NCBI GenBank assembly: GCA_003116975.1
Contig: BGKB01000133.1
Span: forward strand, 1 to 64,000
From: Aurantiochytrium sp. KH105
Taxonomy: Eukaryota; Sar; Bigyra; Thraustochytrida; Thraustochytriidae
Direction of reading: 5' to 3'
DNA length: 64,000 nucleotides
Both the position numbers and the translations under genes were made by a program. This document shows positions 59,640 to 64,000 of the stretch, piece by piece; position 1 is the first letter of the stretch, and the number at the start of each line of letters is the position of its first letter. Under the pieces are notes generated by a model. The model was not told where the DNA came from. It ran no database searches and saw nothing but the letters and a program-made list of their open reading frames with translations.

Positions 59640-60641
59640 ATGCTGGGCGCTGCACGGACGCAGACGCTTGCGCTGCGAGGCGCGGCGAAGCGGACGGTGG
59701 GCGCGGCGACTGCGGCCTGCGCACTCGAGGGACACGCCTCTCCGACGTCGCTGCTGACGAGCGGTGGCAGAGTCTCGGGCCATGAACAGAGGCGGAGCAA
59801 CTTTACTGTCATTCGCGGCAAGGTGCGCCCTGGCTTTCAGGACTATCCCCGCCGAACGGGAGTTCTTGCCATGAAGATTGGCATGCTCCCCGACTGGGAC
59901 GACCACGGCCGAAGACTAGGTCTGACGGTACTTCAGATCCAGGGCTGCTACGTCGTAGAACAAAAGTTTGACGAGGCCACGGGGTATCATGGTCTTGTTC
60001 TCGGCGCTGGCGACACCAAGGCCAAGCACATTAACAAACCGCAGCAGGGCGTGTACGAGAAGGCCGGGCTTCCCCTCCGCAGGCACATGGGCGAGTTTGA
60101 TGTCGATGAGGAGTGCCTCCTTCCCGTTGGCACAGAGCTCACGGCAAGGCACTTTGTGCCGGGCCAATATGTCGACGTTCAGGCCAAGAGCATCGGCAAG
60201 GGCACCCAGGGTGTCATGCGCCGCTGGGGATTCAAGGGTCAGCCCGCATCACACGGTACCTCACTCTCGCACAGGTCTCCCGGTTCCATTGGTGTCACGG
60301 GTATGAGCCGTGTTTGGAAGGGCAAAAAGATGGCCGGCAAGACGGGCAACAAGAAGCGTACGGTCTCAAGTTTGGCTGTCTTTAAGATTGACACCGAGCG
60401 GAATCTCCTCTATCTTTACGGCAACGTCCCGGGCAACAAGGGTGGCATCGTCCGCGTTCGCGATGCCTTTTTCAAGCCCAACCTGCTCTGGAACGGTGAG
60501 CAGACCGAATATCCCATGCCCACCTGGACTCCTCCCACTGACGAGGCTGCGCTCGAGGAGCTCGCTGCGGCCGACACCGTGCTCAAGGCGCCCCCGCTCA
60601 ACTTTAACCCGCTTGAGCGCACCTTTGCTATTCGCGCCTAA
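59640..60641 (+). CDS. MRPL3: mitochondrial large ribosomal subunit protein uL3m
   Basis: Mitochondrial 50S-type protein L3, which binds rRNA near the peptidyl-transferase centre. The 333-residue product starts at ATG 59640 with a basic, Ala/Arg-rich transit peptide (to about residue 50). RTGVLAMKIGM begins the L3 fold; VDVQAKSIGKGTQGVMRRWGF and HGTSLSHRSPGSIG (about 204-217) are the L3 signature region, followed by KMAGKTGNKKRT and VPGNKGGIVRVRDA. It ends with an extension after the usual L3 core, common in mitochondrial forms. Divergent from GET1. Confidence 0.94.
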   Translation: MLGAARTQTLALRGAAKRTVGAATAACALEGHASPTSLLTSGGRVSGHEQRRSNFTVIRGKVRPGFQDYPRRTGVLAMKIGMLPDWDDHGRRLGLTVLQIQGCYVVEQKFDEATGYHGLVLGAGDTKAKHINKPQQGVYEKAGLPLRRHMGEFDVDEECLLPVGTELTARHFVPGQYVDVQAKSIGKGTQGVMRRWGFKGQPASHGTSLSHRSPGSIGVTGMSRVWKGKKMAGKTGNKKRTVSSLAVFKIDTERNLLYLYGNVPGNKGGIVRVRDAFFKPNLLWNGEQTEYPMPTWTPPTDEAALEELAAADTVLKAPPLNFNPLERTFAIRA

Positions 60642-61120
60642 ATAAAAATATAAAAAAACTAACGCGCCCCTGAATTTGTCTTTTGCCCGACCTGTTGCTC
60701 ATCACGGTTCAAATTTGCTTGCGGAGATACTTGGCGTCGTTGTGGCCGCCATTCTAAGTCCCGCGTTCAATGTATCTGCCTGGCTGAGCGAACATTTCTT
60801 GGCCATCCTTTGTTTGTTGCATGTTGTAAAGGAAGAGAAGCAAGAGAATGAGCGGAGCGGTCCCACTGATCCATCTTACGTGGTTCATGGTGGGGCAGCA
60901 AGAGTAAGAAACAGGACGATGAGCGGGCCGCCCCACTGGTTCAACTTCATGATAACGGTTGGCACCTTGCTTTAACTGACCGTCTTGCCATCTCTTGTGG
61001 CCATTCTCATTTTCGGCCCCCACCATATCTTTTATAGAAGGTCGAGCCATTCTGCAAACTGAAGAGATCGATCGCGGCGTGCCGGGCGTGCCGTGCAGTT
61101 GGCTGCGCGCCGCACCAAGG
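60642..61120. other. gap between uL3m and polycystin genes
   Basis: About 480 bp with the uL3m 3' UTR (AATAAAAATATAAAA just after the stop) and the polycystin-gene 5' region. Nothing coding. Confidence 0.5.
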
Positions 61121-64000
61121 ATGGAGCAGGAAGAACTGCGTGAGTTGGTGGAAGAGACCCAGAGGCAACTTGCGAGCGCGCGCGCGCAGCTGCGCAGCGT
61201 CGAAGAAGAGTTCCGCGAGGTCTCTGATCGAATCCAACGCGAACCCTCTCCAGACCTCGCTTTCGACGCGGCAGCTGCGCTCGACGCGGCACTCGATCCT
61301 CTTGCAGGCGAAACATACGAGACCACAAGGTTGGCGACGACCACAACATTTGCAAATGTGGAGACGGAGAATGCTTTTCGTCCGGCGTCTGGAGCCAAGA
61401 TTGACGAGACTCCCTTGGGTCTTCTTAACGCCCGACTTCGCGCTTCGATTGGCCAGAGTGGCGATAGGGAAGGTCTTGCTGTTTGCCGGTCGCTGCACAG
61501 CCTACAAGCGAGTCGCGTGCGCCCATTGACGTCAGGAAACCGACGTGAGACTCTTGCGCTTGCAGAGCAAAGAGGTGATCGACATCCGTACCGAGTCACT
61601 ATTTTTTCGGGCCCCAAGGCTTCGTTGACCTGCGTCTTTAATATTGACGCCTCGACAACCTTTCGTGTGCTTCTGCACCAAGTCCAAACGTTGTGGAAGC
61701 TAGAGTCTGCCGATGTTGCGCTCGAGGCGAACATTTCTCCAGATCGTGGATACTACACGCCATGGAGCTTTGGCAGTGACGAGGGCGTTCTGGAGCACCT
61801 CGAAAGACTGAAGTACGACACTAATCGCGGCATGGGACGAAGCAATATGAAAATTTCCGAATTCGCCACAGATATGTATTTACTTCCGCCACTTTACCTC
61901 GTCCTGCGCCGTCTATCGCGTCCTGGATCAGAGAGTTTGACTGGATCTGGAAAGGCTGTTGAAGGCATGACTCGGGAGGACGCCCAATCCATGGTGGACA
62001 CTGGCGTACGTTTGCAGCTTTTGCGTCGTTTGTTTGCCGAGGAGGACGAAGAGACGGCGGCTCAGTACCAGATGATTTCTCAGAGAGGTGACGAGACCCC
62101 CGGCCTTATCACCTTTGAAGGCATGCAAAACATTGTACATGCATACTTTGAGGGATTTTTCTTTGATCGCGCTTCGCTCGGGGTACTTTTTGAGAATGAG
62201 GCCAAGCTTTTTCCCGTCGCGCGTGACGCGAGGGTCTCTGGTGCTGCTCACGGCTGTCATGGTATCAAGACCAAGCCAGTCGCAAGCCGGGAGAGATTCT
62301 ACTCGCAGCTTTCGAGCACACAGACTTCACTCGCAACGACTCCTTTTCTCAAAAATCGATCTCTCTCTTCACATAGACGCAAAAGCTCCATGGCCGGAGG
62401 TCATGACTCTGCTTACAGCAGTGCAGAAGAAAGCGAAAGCAGCGACAGTGAGAGTGAAGTGAATTCTGTTCAGAAAAAGATCGACAAGAAGAGTGCTCCT
62501 GACGTCAATGATGACAACTATCGGATGCTCGAGTTCATTGACTTTGATGCCTGCGCACGCATTGTTCGCCATCTTAGTCCAGACGATGATACCAATCCAA
62601 TGCGAACGCTTGCGCTCTCCGCGCTTGCAGCGTATGGCGTTACACCGGCGAAAGCAGAACCGATCGAGAGAACGCGTCACGCTGTATTTGACTCTTCCGG
62701 GGCGCTGAATCCGGGTCGGGTATTTGCGTGGATGCTCGAGTCTCGTGGCCACCAAACTGATCAGGACGAGATTGGGACAAGGCCGCAAGAGGACCAATTG
62801 GATGTAGAGACCCTTCACCAGGCCTTGCAGGGAGCCTTCGTTTTGGAGAAAGAGCTTGCGGAAGAATGGTGGATCTCTGATTTCCAGTGTGGGCCTGATC
62901 AGAGCATTGGAGAACGTGAGTTTGCCGCCGGCTGGACGTTCCTTCGAGATCGTCCCTGCCCTGTATCAAGTATGGGAAATGTGCTTGTCGGAGACCTTGT
63001 GCAGCGTGTACTTCTTGCCGCGGACCACGAAAGACTTGCACAAAGCACGGCTCCAGAAGCTGAGGCACGCGCCACCATTGATCGTGCGCGTTCAATGCTC
63101 AGCACAATCATGAGCCTGATCTTTCTTGGCCTCATTTACGCCGTTGTGTACCTTGAGGCGCAGCCTGACATCATGAACAGAGTCTCGCGACAATACATGC
63201 GCGAACTTTTGCGCTCAGACATGTACTGCTCGACATTCAATACCACTTCGAACGAGCTTTTGGAGGACTCAATTCCAACCGCATTTTCCGAGATTTCGAG
63301 GCCGGGTTGCGTCTGGGGGTTTGTCAAAGGGCCCTTGCAGGATCTTTACTACCTCCATGCATCTCGCGTGAAGAGGACGAGCAACAGCTCGGCTCAGAAC
63401 CAAGCTGGGGAAGGTTTTTGGAAAACGCTCATGTATAATCGCTTCGTGCCCGAAATGGTGACACTTCGTCAACTTGCAGTAAAGAAATCCCGTTGCTCGG
63501 AGTATTACGGCCTCTTGGACCAGGATAGAGACTGTTACGGTCCATACAACACAGAGAATCGTCTCGAGGAAACGCTCGAATTCAATACGTCGCGTCTCCC
63601 GGATGACATTGACCCAGTGCTTTATGAGCCTGCAAGATTTTGGAAGAGCTCGAGTGAAAACAGCTTGATGGATTCGATCAAGGGGCAGTTTGCTATGTAC
63701 GACGCCTCTGGATATGTATTTCAACTCGGCAAGCTGGACGGCGATGGCGACTTGACAGCGAGGATTGACGCGTCGATCGAGTCTTGGAATACGTCCGTAG
63801 AAAGTTTACACAGACTTGAATGGATTCAGCCCGGCATGCGCGCTTTCGTAATCAACATTGGGCTCATTAATCCGAATCTCAAGTTGTACACGAATCTCCA
63901 GATCCTCTTTGAGTTTGCCGATTCAGCCGTGGTTGCATCCACGCTTTCCTGCCTATCATTCGACGTGACGGTGAATGGATCGCGGCTCGTTCCTACAGTG
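61121..64000 (+). CDS. polycystin (PKD2/TRPP)-family channel, 3' truncated by window
   Basis: N-terminal 960 residues of a polycystin-family cation channel; the frame is open to the window end. ATG 61121 is in CACCAAGG-ATG-GAG context. Residues 1-40 form a short coiled coil (EELRELVEETQRQLASARAQ). A long cytosolic region follows with a Ser/Glu-rich stretch (about 425-455). The first transmembrane helix is at about 659-679 (MLSTIMSLIFLGLIYAVVYL). The extracellular polycystin (TOP) domain follows. Landmarks are GFWKTLMYNRFVPEMV (from 765), TLRQLAVKKSRC, CYGPYN, MYDASGYVFQLGKL and the RAFVINIGLINPNLKLYTNLQ segment. These match PKD2 (LRQLKVRNGSC, YGPY, GYYLDL, RATFIDFSVYNANINLF). Helices S2-S6 and the pore lie beyond the window. 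Family members often act in cilia and in calcium signalling. Confidence 0.88.
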   Translation, partial: MEQEELRELVEETQRQLASARAQLRSVEEEFREVSDRIQREPSPDLAFDAAAALDAALDPLAGETYETTRLATTTTFANVETENAFRPASGAKIDETPLGLLNARLRASIGQSGDREGLAVCRSLHSLQASRVRPLTSGNRRETLALAEQRGDRHPYRVTIFSGPKASLTCVFNIDASTTFRVLLHQVQTLWKLESADVALEANISPDRGYYTPWSFGSDEGVLEHLERLKYDTNRGMGRSNMKISEFATDMYLLPPLYLVLRRLSRPGSESLTGSGKAVEGMTREDAQSMVDTGVRLQLLRRLFAEEDEETAAQYQMISQRGDETPGLITFEGMQNIVHAYFEGFFFDRASLGVLFENEAKLFPVARDARVSGAAHGCHGIKTKPVASRERFYSQLSSTQTSLATTPFLKNRSLSSHRRKSSMAGGHDSAYSSAEESESSDSESEVNSVQKKIDKKSAPDVNDDNYRMLEFIDFDACARIVRHLSPDDDTNPMRTLALSALAAYGVTPAKAEPIERTRHAVFDSSGALNPGRVFAWMLESRGHQTDQDEIGTRPQEDQLDVETLHQALQGAFVLEKELAEEWWISDFQCGPDQSIGEREFAAGWTFLRDRPCPVSSMGNVLVGDLVQRVLLAADHERLAQSTAPEAEARATIDRARSMLSTIMSLIFLGLIYAVVYLEAQPDIMNRVSRQYMRELLRSDMYCSTFNTTSNELLEDSIPTAFSEISRPGCVWGFVKGPLQDLYYLHASRVKRTSNSSAQNQAGEGFWKTLMYNRFVPEMVTLRQLAVKKSRCSEYYGLLDQDRDCYGPYNTENRLEETLEFNTSRLPDDIDPVLYEPARFWKSSSENSLMDSIKGQFAMYDASGYVFQLGKLDGDGDLTARIDASIESWNTSVESLHRLEWIQPGMRAFVINIGLINPNLKLYTNLQILFEFADSAVVASTLSCLSFDVTVNGSRLVPTV

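Overview
The window looks like nuclear DNA of a stramenopile, most probably a thraustochytrid/labyrinthulomycete; this is an inference from the genes, not a database match. The genes are eukaryotic (spliceosome, THO complex, gamma-tubulin complex, GET pathway, cytosolic and mitochondrial ribosomal proteins). DNA is GC-rich, most genes are uninterrupted, the few introns are short with CTAAC/TTAAC-type branch sites, and two surface proteins carry the Pro-Thr 'PTxxPT' stalks common in stramenopiles. PIH1, Tubby and polycystin relatives fit a lineage with flagellate zoospores. No bacterial-style operons, CRISPR arrays, transposases, rRNA or tRNA genes were seen.

Layout, left to right. 0-9 kb: a secreted sulfatase with PT stalk (-); a ~2.8 kb gene-free stretch; the divergent spliceosome pair SPF27/BCAS2 (-) and SF3B5 (+, with a start-codon-only first exon); ribosomal stalk protein P0 (+). 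9-20 kb: PIH1 protein (+), coiled-coil protein (-), calcineurin-B-like EF-hand protein (+, 3 exons), AIRIM/C1orf109-like protein (+, 5 exons), RMI2 (-, 2 exons), Tubby-like protein (+), THOC3 (-, 2 exons). 20-27 kb: guanylate-binding-protein GTPase (+) and a GCP5/6-like gamma-tubulin complex component (-). 26.5-31 kb: a gene-poor, repeat-rich block. 31-39 kb: a small PSI-like membrane protein (+), a poly-Asn/RPxSA protein (-), a TB2/DP1/HVA22 protein (+) and a type II membrane glycosyltransferase (-). 39.3-49.6 kb: one uninterrupted 3,433-residue polytopic surface protein with Cys-rich, FN2-like, PT-repeat, kringle-like, WSC-like and beta-propeller-like regions. 50-61 kb: mitochondrial EF-Ts (-), CID/RPRD protein (+), NDUFAF3-like (-), HMG-CoA-lyase-like (-), unknown protein (+), GET1/WRB (-, 2 exons), mitochondrial uL3 (+). 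61.1-64 kb: the 5' part of a polycystin-family channel (+), cut by the window end.

Genes mostly alternate strands, so most intergenic gaps are shared 5' regions or convergent 3' ends. Several neighbours have related jobs (two spliceosome subunits; four probable mitochondrial proteins within 11 kb), but nothing resembles a co-transcribed pathway. Where the only in-frame upstream codon was GTG or TTG, starts were moved to the first plausible ATG, and six split genes were joined by eye from splice sites and family similarity.
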